A DNA stretch of 23,574 bases from positions 1-23,574 of the forward strand of contig DGSN01000044.1 of the NCBI GenBank assembly GCA_002393575.1, read 5' to 3'. The position numbers and the translations under genes are program-made. The notes below the pieces were generated by a model. That model was not told the origin of the DNA, ran no database searches, and saw nothing but the letters and a program-made list of their open reading frames with translations. This DNA is from Prevotellaceae bacterium UBA4361 (GTDB taxonomy: Bacteria; Bacteroidota; Bacteroidia; Bacteroidales; Bacteroidaceae). Of the stretch, positions 8,484 through 15,233 are shown in pieces (the first letter of the stretch is position 1; every line of letters begins with the position of its first letter).

Positions 8484-10004
8484 CTATTCCATTGGGCGAA
8501 TCATGCTTTCTATAAAAGCAATTTCCTCTTCCGTCAATCCATATTTCTTGTAAAGCATTTCATCTGTCCAAGGATGAGAAAAGTCTTGAAGGGGAACAAA
8601 TTGATAGTTATTTCGCGTAATATTTATGGATGTTATAGTTTGATATATTAAAAACCGAACAAACTTAGTTTTTAAGTAGGATTCAAGATTGATAGCTTCT
8701 TCTCTTTTACTATATTTCCCAATAATAAGGTATGTATCGGTGCATATATCATTGGGATATATAATTGATAGAGTTGATAGTACTTTAACTTGGCCATTTG
8801 TGTCAGATTCTCCTGCATGTCCACTTATTGCTCTTCCAACCATTAGTTTATAGAAGTCAATTGTTTCTTTGTTTTGCTTAATTAATATCCTTGGAAAATA
8901 TTTAACTCCTTTGCTGGTAAATAATCTACAGTCATTGCTCCCCTTTACATCATTTCCCCTTTCTGATGTTGGTAAACCATAGGGATTTCTTGATGAGATA
9001 ATTGTAGATAAACTTGTTTGTTTTTTTGATAAAATCTTGTGTATAATTTGGATTGCTTCATTAAAGCGAATGAAGATAGAGTATTCATTAAGATCACGGA
9101 ATAGATATGTTTCTTTTCCATTTACATTATTATAGTAATTGCAATTACCTTTGTATGCATTATTCCACAAAAAATAGCAAACACCACCACCAATTATAGT
9201 TGAAGGAAAACAATCTTTAGCGTTTTCATAATTTTTAATGATTTGTATTTGTTTTGAGCTAAGCATTTTTTCACGAAAAGATTCAAGCCCTTTGCCGCCA
9301 GCAAACCATCTTGATGGTATAATCATTGTTAAATATCTTGGATTGAGCTTTATCGCTTGTTCTACAAATAAATGATATATAGGTCTTGCACTCGCTGCAT
9401 TTCCTCCATCACTCAACTGATATGGTGGATTTCCAATTATAACGTCAAACTTCATATTATTAAATAAGGTATTTGGATTATCTGTGTGAATAAATTGATA
9501 GGCATATTGTTCGGCTTCGTCTCCTCTGTCATAAACCTCTTGGCTTGCTCCGCAGTAGCGACATTTGCCATTTACCCATGTGTGGTGAAGAGGTTCGTAT
9601 AAAATGTTACCAGCTTTTTTGTCGAAGTGTGAAACACTGTATGGGCTGTTGGCTTCTTTGGAGCAATAGAGCGAGCGACGAGATAAGTGTGCAGTGAGTT
9701 CAGTGATGGCAATGCCAAATACTTGATGGTGCATGATGTGGTCGATGCGTTCCTTTCGGTCGGGTATCTGTGTCATCAATCCTCTATCAAGACGTTTCAC
9801 AATTTCTCGAAGAAACACGCCCGACTTGCTCACAGGGTCGAGAAACTTGGTGTTGGGATTGCTGAATAGTTCTTGTGGAAGCAGGTCCAACACTTGGTTG
9901 GCAAGGGTAGGAGGCGTAAACACTTCATCATTGCTCAAGTTTGCCAAACAATTGAGCACATCGGGATTGTAGCTACTGTCGTTTTTCATGGTATGCGTTT
10001 TCAT
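8484..10004 (-). CDS. Eco57I-like N6-adenine DNA methyltransferase
   Basis: This is a 506-aa predicted m6A methylase with its own target-recognition region. The catalytic motif IV is clear: FDVIIGNPPYQ (186-196). The SAM motif I position reads FLDPVSKSGVFL (54-65), which departs from the usual DPACGSG. CRYC (148-151), together with Cys114, could bind a metal. TMIIPSRWFAGGKG (226-239) is family-typical. The second half (about 270-506), probably the recognition domain, is encoded by visibly more AT-rich DNA (8484-9480) than the first half, a sign of domain exchange. The start at 10004 overlaps the upstream gene by 32 bp; an alternative ATG at 9989 also lies inside it. Either implies coupled translation with the 225-aa partner. 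Confidence 0.85.
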   Translation of the reverse strand: MKTHTMKNDSSYNPDVLNCLANLSNDEVFTPPTLANQVLDLLPQELFSNPNTKFLDPVSKSGVFLREIVKRLDRGLMTQIPDRKERIDHIMHHQVFGIAITELTAHLSRRSLYCSKEANSPYSVSHFDKKAGNILYEPLHHTWVNGKCRYCGASQEVYDRGDEAEQYAYQFIHTDNPNTLFNNMKFDVIIGNPPYQLSDGGNAASARPIYHLFVEQAIKLNPRYLTMIIPSRWFAGGKGLESFREKMLSSKQIQIIKNYENAKDCFPSTIIGGGVCYFLWNNAYKGNCNYYNNVNGKETYLFRDLNEYSIFIRFNEAIQIIHKILSKKQTSLSTIISSRNPYGLPTSERGNDVKGSNDCRLFTSKGVKYFPRILIKQNKETIDFYKLMVGRAISGHAGESDTNGQVKVLSTLSIIYPNDICTDTYLIIGKYSKREEAINLESYLKTKFVRFLIYQTITSINITRNNYQFVPLQDFSHPWTDEMLYKKYGLTEEEIAFIESMIRPME

Positions 10005-10650
10005 TGATGTTCAGAAAATAGATGGGTGGGAAGGTGTCGCAAGGCGTATCGCTGAAGAGGTCGGCTTCAGCACTATCTCCCACCAAATAGCTAAACTCAT
10101 AGTCGCGACGGTTCACCATGCCATCGCCCAGAAAACTCCATTCGCTCACCACAATCCACTCCTTCGGATTATCCACTCGCCGATACGTGAGTGCATCGCC
10201 CATGATGATGTTGCGAGAAAGTATATATTTCACAGCTTCCTCACATTCAGGCTTGCATTTTTCTCCAAACAAACGATGATATTGCTCTTGGAAATAAGTA
10301 AAGAGTCGGACTCGACAAGCTTCTGCATTGTCGGGCAGCAGTTCGATGCCATAGATGCTGGACACAGCCCACACCGCATGGCGCTCATATTGTAGTTGGG
10401 TGAATTGCTTGGCGTGAATACGTGTTTCGCAGATGGCAAGTTTGCGGCGTAGGATTTCGATGAGAAAATTGCCATCACCACAGGCTGGTTCAAGGAAACG
10501 GCTCTCAATGCGTTCCGTTTCCTGCTTCACCAAATCAAGCATGGCATTCACTTCTCGTTCGGCTGTGAATACTTCCCCATGCTTTGCTACACGCTCACGC
10601 GACTTGATTTGGCGCTCTGCACCCATCAAGTCGGAAGTGTTATTGTTCAT
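9973..10650 (-). CDS. Small SAM-binding N-6 methylase-like protein lacking the NPPY motif
   Basis: This is the first gene of the three-gene operon, 225 aa. It has a well-kept motif I, FLEPACGDGNFL (52-63), a motif II-like GIEL (101-104) and NIIMGDAL (147-154), so it probably binds S-adenosylmethionine. Where the catalytic NPPY/DPPY motif should be, none is present (the stretch reads KEWIVVSEWSFLGDG), and the protein ends soon after. The downstream 506-aa protein has NPPY but a poor motif I, so the two may form one active enzyme. It could instead be a truncated methylase; the intact overlap with the next gene argues against recent decay. The start at 10650 lies directly after a hairpin (10655-10680). 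Confidence 0.75.
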   Translation of the reverse strand: MNNNTSDLMGAERQIKSRERVAKHGEVFTAEREVNAMLDLVKQETERIESRFLEPACGDGNFLIEILRRKLAICETRIHAKQFTQLQYERHAVWAVSSIYGIELLPDNAEACRVRLFTYFQEQYHRLFGEKCKPECEEAVKYILSRNIIMGDALTYRRVDNPKEWIVVSEWSFLGDGMVNRRDYEFSYLVGDSAEADLFSDTPCDTFPPIYFLNINENAYHEKRQ

Positions 10651-10654
10651 ATCG

Positions 10655-10680
10655 TGCGTTGAAAAACGATTTTCAGCGCA
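10655..10680 (-). promoter_or_regulatory. Hairpin at the start codon of the methylase operon
   Basis: TGCGTTGAAAA (10655-10665) pairs with TTTTCAGCGCA (10670-10680), with one G-T pair and a 4-nt loop. On the minus-strand mRNA it ends four bases before the first start codon (10648-10650), so it could mask translation initiation. Confidence 0.65.
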
Positions 10681-10690
10681 TCAGTCTAAA

Positions 10691-10835
10691 TCGGAGAATC
10701 ATACGGGTTTCGCTCTGAGTACTTCGGGTACTTGCACAAGAAAGGCGTGAACTTTCCTTATCAAGTACCCGAGGTATTTGGCGAAACCCGTATCCGATGA
10801 TAAGTTCTGCTCACGCCAAGCGTGAACACGAACTA
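10691..10835 (-). promoter_or_regulatory. Long hairpin and second stem-loop in the methylase operon leader
   Basis: The arm at 10691-10734 pairs with 10762-10796: TACGGGTTTCGC with GCGAAACCCGTA, and TCGGGTACTTG with CAAGTACCCGA, plus the outer TCGGA/TCCGA. The loop holds a small GAAAG/CTTTC stem. A further stem-loop follows at 10803-10835 (AGTTC outer pair, TCACGC-CAA-GCGTGA inner). Its role may be attenuation or a structured leader; no known riboswitch is recognised. The rest of the 548-bp spacer between 10650 and 11199 shows only the putative promoter and the 22-bp repeats. Confidence 0.6.
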
Positions 10836-10981
10836 AATCTATCAGATACCTTTTCAAAAATCGCCAAATTTTCGGGGTACTTCGAAATAGCTAATGCTTT
10901 GTTATGTCAATAATATGTATTTTGTTCTTTTCTTTCTGTTTCTTTTTCTGATTGATTTTGTTTGATTGGTTTACTATTTTG

Positions 10982-10989
10982 CAAATGTA
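10982..10989 (-). promoter_or_regulatory. Putative promoter of the methylase operon, -7 box
   Basis: The minus strand reads TACATTTG, matching TAnnTTTG. If used, it gives a leader of about 325 nt containing all three hairpins. No matching -33 box is clear. Confidence 0.4.
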
Positions 10990-11072
10990 CGAATTATTTC
11001 CCGAAAAATAACATCGGTTGAGAACTAATTTAGTGGATATACTCAATCATTCATTTGGATTTAACTAGTTGC

Positions 11073-11148
11073 CGAGGGCTCGTTATCGTTCAAGCGAGGG
11101 CTCGTCGTAACTCAAACGAGGGCTCGCTTGAATGATGACGAAGGCTCG
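11073..11148. repeat. Four-unit 22-bp periodic repeat with CGAGGGCTCG
   Basis: The 10-bp word CGAGGGCTCG starts at 11073, 11095 and 11117, and CGAAGGCTCG starts at 11139: an exact 22-bp period with 12-bp variable spacers. Each word can form a small stem, and TCAAGCGAG (11090-11098) pairs with CTCGCTTGA (11123-11131). It lies 50 bp beyond the EamA stop and may act as a 3' structure or protein-binding array. Confidence 0.85.
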
Positions 11149-11198
11149 CTGCTTCAGTTCAATCAAAAAAATAATTTGCCTCTTCTTGTTTCCCTTTT

Positions 11199-12080
11199 TT
11201 AGCTTTCCTCTATTTTGTGATTGGCAACGAACACGCCAATGAGGATGAGGGCACTGCCTGCGTATGCCATTGCGGTCATGGGTTCGTCGAGGAATAGGGC
11301 ACTGGCTATGATGGTGGTGACGGGGTTGAGATAGACGTAGTTGCTGGTTGCCAGTGCTCCCAGTTTCTTTACTGCTATGCTCCACCACAGGAAACAAAGG
11401 AATGAGGCTACGACCGACAGGAAGAGGAGGTTTGCCCAGACGATGGGTTTCTGAAGCTGTTCCCAGGGAAATTGCCAGTCGCTGAGGAGAAGAATGGGCA
11501 GGATGGTGATGATGCCATAGAAGAACACTTTGCGGGTGATGAAGGTGGCGCTATATTGCGATGACACTTTCTTGATGACGAGGCTGTAGATGGCCCAACT
11601 GAATGCTGCTGCCAGTGCGAGCAGGTCGCCGAGTGGATTCAGTTGGAGAACGAAATGGCCGTTGTATATCACCATGCCTACTCCCACTAAGGCTACTGCC
11701 GAACCTATCGTCAGGGGAAGGGTGGCTTTCACGCTCTTCACGAACAGAATTGCCAATAGCATGGTGATGAGGGGTGCCGTGCAAACGATGAAGGAAACGT
11801 TGTTGACGTATGTAAGTGCGAGGGCTGTGTTCTCTGCTATGAAATAGATGGTTCCTCCCACGAGTCCCAGTATGAAGAACCAGAGTTCGTCGGTCCATTT
11901 CTGCGGCTTGATGCTCTTGGGTGAAATGGGCCAGATGCAGAAGTAGGCAAGGACAAAGCGTATCAGAAAGATTTCCGTAGGCTGCAATCCTTGTTGGAGC
12001 AGTACTTTGGTGTTGACGAACGTAACGCCCCAGATGGCGATGGTCAGGATGGCAAGAAGATGATAGCCGATTTTACTCAT
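11199..12080 (-). CDS. EamA/DMT-family transporter
   Basis: This is an inner-membrane protein of 293 aa with about ten hydrophobic segments in two EamA repeats (about 8-140 and 150-288). Family-typical features are AIWGVTFVNTKVLLQQG near the start, SFIVCTAPLITMLLAIL in the first half, and the second repeat LALAAAFSWAIYSLVIKK and NPVTTIIASALFLDEPMTAMA. DMT-family proteins export or exchange small metabolites; the substrate cannot be read from the sequence, and neighbours give no hint. The start at 12080 (MSKIGYHLLAIL) fits the family. No clear promoter box was found in the 60 bp upstream; repeat copy B begins beyond that. Confidence 0.9.
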   Translation of the reverse strand: MSKIGYHLLAILTIAIWGVTFVNTKVLLQQGLQPTEIFLIRFVLAYFCIWPISPKSIKPQKWTDELWFFILGLVGGTIYFIAENTALALTYVNNVSFIVCTAPLITMLLAILFVKSVKATLPLTIGSAVALVGVGMVIYNGHFVLQLNPLGDLLALAAAFSWAIYSLVIKKVSSQYSATFITRKVFFYGIITILPILLLSDWQFPWEQLQKPIVWANLLFLSVVASFLCFLWWSIAVKKLGALATSNYVYLNPVTTIIASALFLDEPMTAMAYAGSALILIGVFVANHKIEES

Positions 12081-12144
12081 TTGCTTTTATGTGGAAATCG
12101 CAGGTTTGTAACCTTTTAATAATAAGTTGAGATGATTTTATTAA

Positions 12145-12370
12145 GGAAAGAAATTAGAATAATTAGAATAATTTTTCAGAAATAACATGTTTTTTGTTTT
12201 TAAGTCAAACATATATTTACGAATAATTGGCTACGCCGAGCTGAAGGTTCACGGGTAATTTACGGAAATTCATGTTTATATTTTTTTTAACGCAAATTGC
12301 CGCGAATTGACCGCGAATTTTTCGTAAATTATTTTTGGAGTAATTATTCTAATTATTCTAATTTCTTTCC
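12145..12370. repeat. TIR element, copy B (complete, 226 bp)
   Basis: The left arm GGAAAGAAATTAGAATAATT (12145-12164, continuing to 12173) is inverted at 12342-12370. The interior reads CAGAAATAACATG, then TTTACGAATAATT, then CGCGAATTGACCGCGAATT. It is the inverted copy of A at 1-162, except for an extra segment of about 20 bp at 12231-12250 (GGCTACGCCGAGC). No reading frame is apparent, so this resembles a MITE or intergenic palindromic unit. It fills most of the 380-bp gap between 12081 and 12461. Confidence 0.85.
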
Positions 12371-12410
12371 GAAAAGAATCATGTCATTTATATCAAGTAA
12401 ATAATTACGA

Positions 12411-12446
12411 AAGTGAAAAACACCATCCGAATGGCATTTTTCACTT
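12411..12446 (-). terminator. Hairpin after the DUF4380 gene
   Basis: AAGTGAAAAA (12411-12420) pairs with TTTTTCACTT (12437-12446), with CCATCCGAATGG at the apex (12423-12434), itself able to pair CCAT with ATGG. It lies 16 bp beyond the stop on the minus strand. The intervening bases are more GTGAAAA units. Confidence 0.65.
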
Positions 12447-12461
12447 TTCATTTTTCACTTT

Positions 12462-13340
12462 TCACTTTATAATTTTCTTTACTTTCTTCAATACAGTTTT
12501 GGAGATGTTGTTTTTCTGACATGGAATCAGATACCAGTGGACTGTCCAGCTGAGGGAATCACCAGGCTTCAGCTCTGTGTAGGCACCTTGGCTTTCCAGT
12601 TCGACGTATGTTTTGCCTCGGTTGACATATACTTGGATTTCAGCCTCTTCGGGTGCAAACTGCGAAGGATTGAGGTCTTGGAACGCTTTCACCATCAGCA
12701 AGCCGTTGTTGAGGTAGGCGAGCCAGCCTTTTCCGTCGGCGTTGATTTTGCGGTTTTGCTGGGCTACGTCTATCTGATACCACGAAACGCCGTGTGCCGA
12801 TTGGAACAGCATGAGATTGGATGGGGTGATTTGCTGGAGGGGTGCATCGAAAAAGACGATGCCGCTGTTGGGCACTCGGGTGATTTCCCAAGGTGCCACC
12901 TTCCGTGTTTCGTCGGACTGGTTGATGATGCTGTAAGTGACGTCGATGGAGTTGTTCTTCGTGTTCACGCTAAATTCCTTTCGGATGCGGTATTTCTGTT
13001 TTGCTGACAGGTTGCTGGTCAGCACGAGCGATTCGTCTGTCATCTCAACCGTGTAGGCTTGCTTGTCGAATTCGGGTACTGGAGGCCAGTTCCATTCTTT
13101 CTGGGGACTTGTCCAGAATGTACTTCCGAAACTCTCGGGGAAGGTGGACAGGGAGAGGACTTCCTTGCCTTGGCATTGGAAGGAGATGATTTTTCCTCCT
13201 TGTGCTGCGTTGACGACCATCGTGCGTTCTCCTGCTTCAATGAGGTACTTGTTTTCGCCAAGGTTCTTGATGATGGGATTTGCTGCGGTGGCGGTCAGCG
13301 TCAATGCAATGGCTGCTAAAACTGTGATGAGCTTTTTCAT
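12462..13340 (-). CDS. Secreted DUF4380-type protein (mutarotase-like fold)
   Basis: This is an exported protein of about 292 aa with a signal peptide (MKKLITVLAAIALTLTATAA, cleaved before NP). The mature part has GGKIISFQCQGKEVL, FGSTFWTSPQKEWNWPP and KVAPWEITRV, which I recognise as the DUF4380 pattern, related to the aldose-epimerase/beta-sandwich carbohydrate fold. The biochemical activity is unknown; a sugar-related periplasmic role is inference. I chose the start at 13340 (MKKL) over 13355 (MINIT-MKK) because it gives a canonical signal peptide. The TGA stop lies inside a GTGAAAAGTG repeat, so the C-terminal KIIK comes right up to the repeat. Confidence 0.8.
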   Translation of the reverse strand: MKKLITVLAAIALTLTATAANPIIKNLGENKYLIEAGERTMVVNAAQGGKIISFQCQGKEVLSLSTFPESFGSTFWTSPQKEWNWPPVPEFDKQAYTVEMTDESLVLTSNLSAKQKYRIRKEFSVNTKNNSIDVTYSIINQSDETRKVAPWEITRVPNSGIVFFDAPLQQITPSNLMLFQSAHGVSWYQIDVAQQNRKINADGKGWLAYLNNGLLMVKAFQDLNPSQFAPEEAEIQVYVNRGKTYVELESQGAYTELKPGDSLSWTVHWYLIPCQKNNISKTVLKKVKKIIK

Positions 13341-13375
13341 AGTGATATTTATCATTTACACATTATATAATATAA

Positions 13376-13705
13376 TCTCCTAAAGAAATAGACTAAGTAA
13401 TCGTTAAAAAATAAGTTGGTACGTTTTTTTAGGAAAGAAATTAAAATAATTAGAAGAATTTTTTTCAGAAATATAATGTTTTGAGTTTTTAAGTCTAAGG
13501 TCTGAGGTCTAAGGACTAAGGTCGCCATCCGGATGGAAAGCCTTTGACTTTTGACCTTTGACTTTTGACCTTTCTGAATTTTTGGAGTAATTATGATAAT
13601 TATTATAATTTCTTTCCTAAAATCATCATGTCATTTATACCAAGTTATTATTTCATTGTTCCTAAATGTACTAAGTTTTATCATTTTGCCGATTTCTTTA
13701 GGAGA
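13376..13705. repeat. Second TIR family: TCTCCTAAAGAAAT element containing copy C
   Basis: The outer 14-bp arms TCTCCTAAAGAAAT (13376-13389) and ATTTCTTTAGGAGA (13692-13705) are perfect inverted repeats. Just inside are AGACTAAG on the left and AATGTACTAAG, TTGCCG on the right, as in the short copy E (21659-21724). A copy of the first TIR family sits within. It fills the 374-bp gap between the DUF4380 and M20 genes, which otherwise holds no gene. Confidence 0.8.
13432..13617. repeat. TIR element, copy C, with a GGTCAAAAG-type interior
   Basis: The arms begin GGAAAGAAATTAAAATAATT and end in AATTTCTTTCC, and CAGAAATATAATG follows the left arm as in copies A and B. From 13491 the interior is instead an inverted copy of the 5530-5652 block, with CCATCCGGATGG (13525-13536) at its apex. 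Confidence 0.85.
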
Positions 13706-13714
13706 TTTTTCACT

Positions 13715-15073
13715 TTACACTTCGTCGAAGAAGAGGTGGAAATGTGCGACGGCTTCGATGCCGCGGCGAATCATGCTGAGAGGCATGTTCTCGTTAGGGG
13801 AGTGGATGGCATTGCTTTCGAGTCCGAAGCCCATGAGGATGGTTTTGATGCCCAGCACTTTCTCGAAGGTGGCGATGATGGGGATGCTTCCTCCTCGACG
13901 AACGGGAAGGGGACGCTTGCCAAACGCGAGTTCGAAACCTTTCTCTGCTGCTTTGTAGGCAGGGAGGGAGATGGGGCAGACGTAGCCTTCGCCTCCATGC
14001 AGGTATTCTACTTTGACCGTGACACCTGTTGGTGCGATGCTTTGCAGATGCTGTGCAACGAGTTGGGCGATTTTTTCGCTGTTCTGATGGGGAACGAGTC
14101 GTGTGGAAATCTTGGCGTATGCCTTGCTCGGGATGACGGTCTTGGCTCCTTCGCCTGTGTAGCCTCCCCAGATGCCGCAGCAGTCGAAGGATGGTCGGCA
14201 GCTGTTGCGCTCCAGGGTGCTGTAGCCTTTCTCGCCGAATACGTCTTTGATGCCGATGGCGGCTTTGTACTTCTCTTCGTCGAAAGGAATGTGCGCAATC
14301 ATCTCTCTTTCTTCGGCGGAAACTTCTTCCACGTCGTCGTAGAAATGAGGGATGGTGATGCGTCCATCGGCATCGGTGAGTTGTGCAATCATTTTGCAGA
14401 GGGCATTGATGGGGTTCATAACGGCTCCTCCGAAATGTCCGGAGTGGAGGTCGCGGTTCGGTCCTGTCACTTCCACTTGCCAATAGGAGAGTCCGCGCAG
14501 TCCGGTGGTGAGGGATGGGAGTTCGGCACTGAGCATGGAGGTGTCTGACACGAGGACGATGTCTGCCTTGAGCAGTTGCTTGTGCTGTTCGCAGAAGGTT
14601 TCCAGGCTTGGGGAACCGATTTCTTCTTCTCCTTCGAGGATGAACTTCACGTTGTGCTTCAGCAGTCCGTTCTGGGTTAGGTACTCGAATGCTTTGGCTT
14701 GGATGAACGACTGTCCTTTGTCGTCGTCGGCACCTCGCGCAAAGATGTGTCCGTCGCGGATGACGGGCTCGAAGGGGTCGGAATGCCAAAGGTTGAGCGG
14801 TTCGACGGGCATCACGTCGTAGTGTCCGTAGATGAGGACGGTAGGTGCTTGGGCATCGATGATGCGTTCTGCATAGACCATCGGGTTGCCTTCGGTGGGC
14901 ATCACTTCGGCACGGTCTGCGCCTGCTGCTATGAGCAGTTCTCTCCATCGCTCGGCACAACGTAGCATGTCGGGCTGGTGCTTGCTTTCGGAACTTATAC
15001 TTGGTATGCGGATGAGGCTGAACAACTCTTCCTGCATACGCGATTCGTTTTCTTGGATGTATTGCTTAATCAT
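13715..15073 (-). CDS. M20-family metallo-dipeptidase
   Basis: This is a 452-aa zinc peptidase of the ArgE/DapE/CNDP branch, likely cleaving dipeptides in the cytoplasm. Metal and catalytic motifs are GHYDV (His84, Asp86), RGADDDKG (bridging Asp117), EGEEEIGS (Glu150, Glu151), SDTSM (Asp177) and HSPNEN near the C-terminus. DLHSGHFGG belongs to the lid domain. The reading frame is open back to 15202, but the extra 43 residues (FTFHFSLFTFHFSL and similar) are translated spacer repeat, so I take the start at 15073 (MIKQYIQ), where family homology begins. It lies downstream of prmA on the same strand, 146 bp away across a large hairpin, so it is probably a separate unit or attenuated. The stop is followed at once by GTGAAAAATC. 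Confidence 0.93.
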   Translation of the reverse strand: MIKQYIQENESRMQEELFSLIRIPSISSESKHQPDMLRCAERWRELLIAAGADRAEVMPTEGNPMVYAERIIDAQAPTVLIYGHYDVMPVEPLNLWHSDPFEPVIRDGHIFARGADDDKGQSFIQAKAFEYLTQNGLLKHNVKFILEGEEEIGSPSLETFCEQHKQLLKADIVLVSDTSMLSAELPSLTTGLRGLSYWQVEVTGPNRDLHSGHFGGAVMNPINALCKMIAQLTDADGRITIPHFYDDVEEVSAEEREMIAHIPFDEEKYKAAIGIKDVFGEKGYSTLERNSCRPSFDCCGIWGGYTGEGAKTVIPSKAYAKISTRLVPHQNSEKIAQLVAQHLQSIAPTGVTVKVEYLHGGEGYVCPISLPAYKAAEKGFELAFGKRPLPVRRGGSIPIIATFEKVLGIKTILMGFGLESNAIHSPNENMPLSMIRRGIEAVAHFHLFFDEV

Positions 15074-15105
15074 TATCAGGGATTTGAAGAATTCTTTATT
15101 AAGTG

Positions 15106-15233
15106 AAAAATGAAAAGTGAAAAGTGAAAAATGAAAAGTGAAAAACCTCTTTAAGTACAAAGTACAAAGAACAAAGTACAAAGTACAACGGACTCGCTTC
15201 ACGCTTCACGTTCAATTTTTCACTTTTCACTAA
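15106..15233. repeat. GTGAAAA hairpin with AAGTACAAAGTACAAA centre
   Basis: GTGAAAAATGAAAAGTG units at 15106-15146 are complementary to TTTTTCACTTTTCAC (15216-15230). The centre holds five near-repeats of AAAGTACAA/AAAGAACAA (15155-15187), then CTTCACGCTTCACG. It separates prmA from the M20 gene and supplies the last codons and the stop of prmA. Confidence 0.8.

Noticed and set aside
9973..10650. The 225-aa protein as a frameshifted piece of the 506-aa methylase
   Set aside because: Both proteins have their own motif I region and start, so they are not two halves of one broken gene.
11073..11148. CRISPR array
   Set aside because: The repeat is only 10 bp with 12-bp spacers and four units, and no cas gene is present.
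13565..14960. Long open frames opposite and out of frame with the M20 peptidase
   Set aside because: The M20 frame carries all metal-binding motifs. The others are compositionally odd (Arg/His-rich or Gly/Asp-rich) shadows.
15074..15202. 43-residue N-terminal extension of the M20 peptidase
   Set aside because: It is translation of GTGAAAA and AAGTACAAA spacer repeats; family homology begins at 15073.
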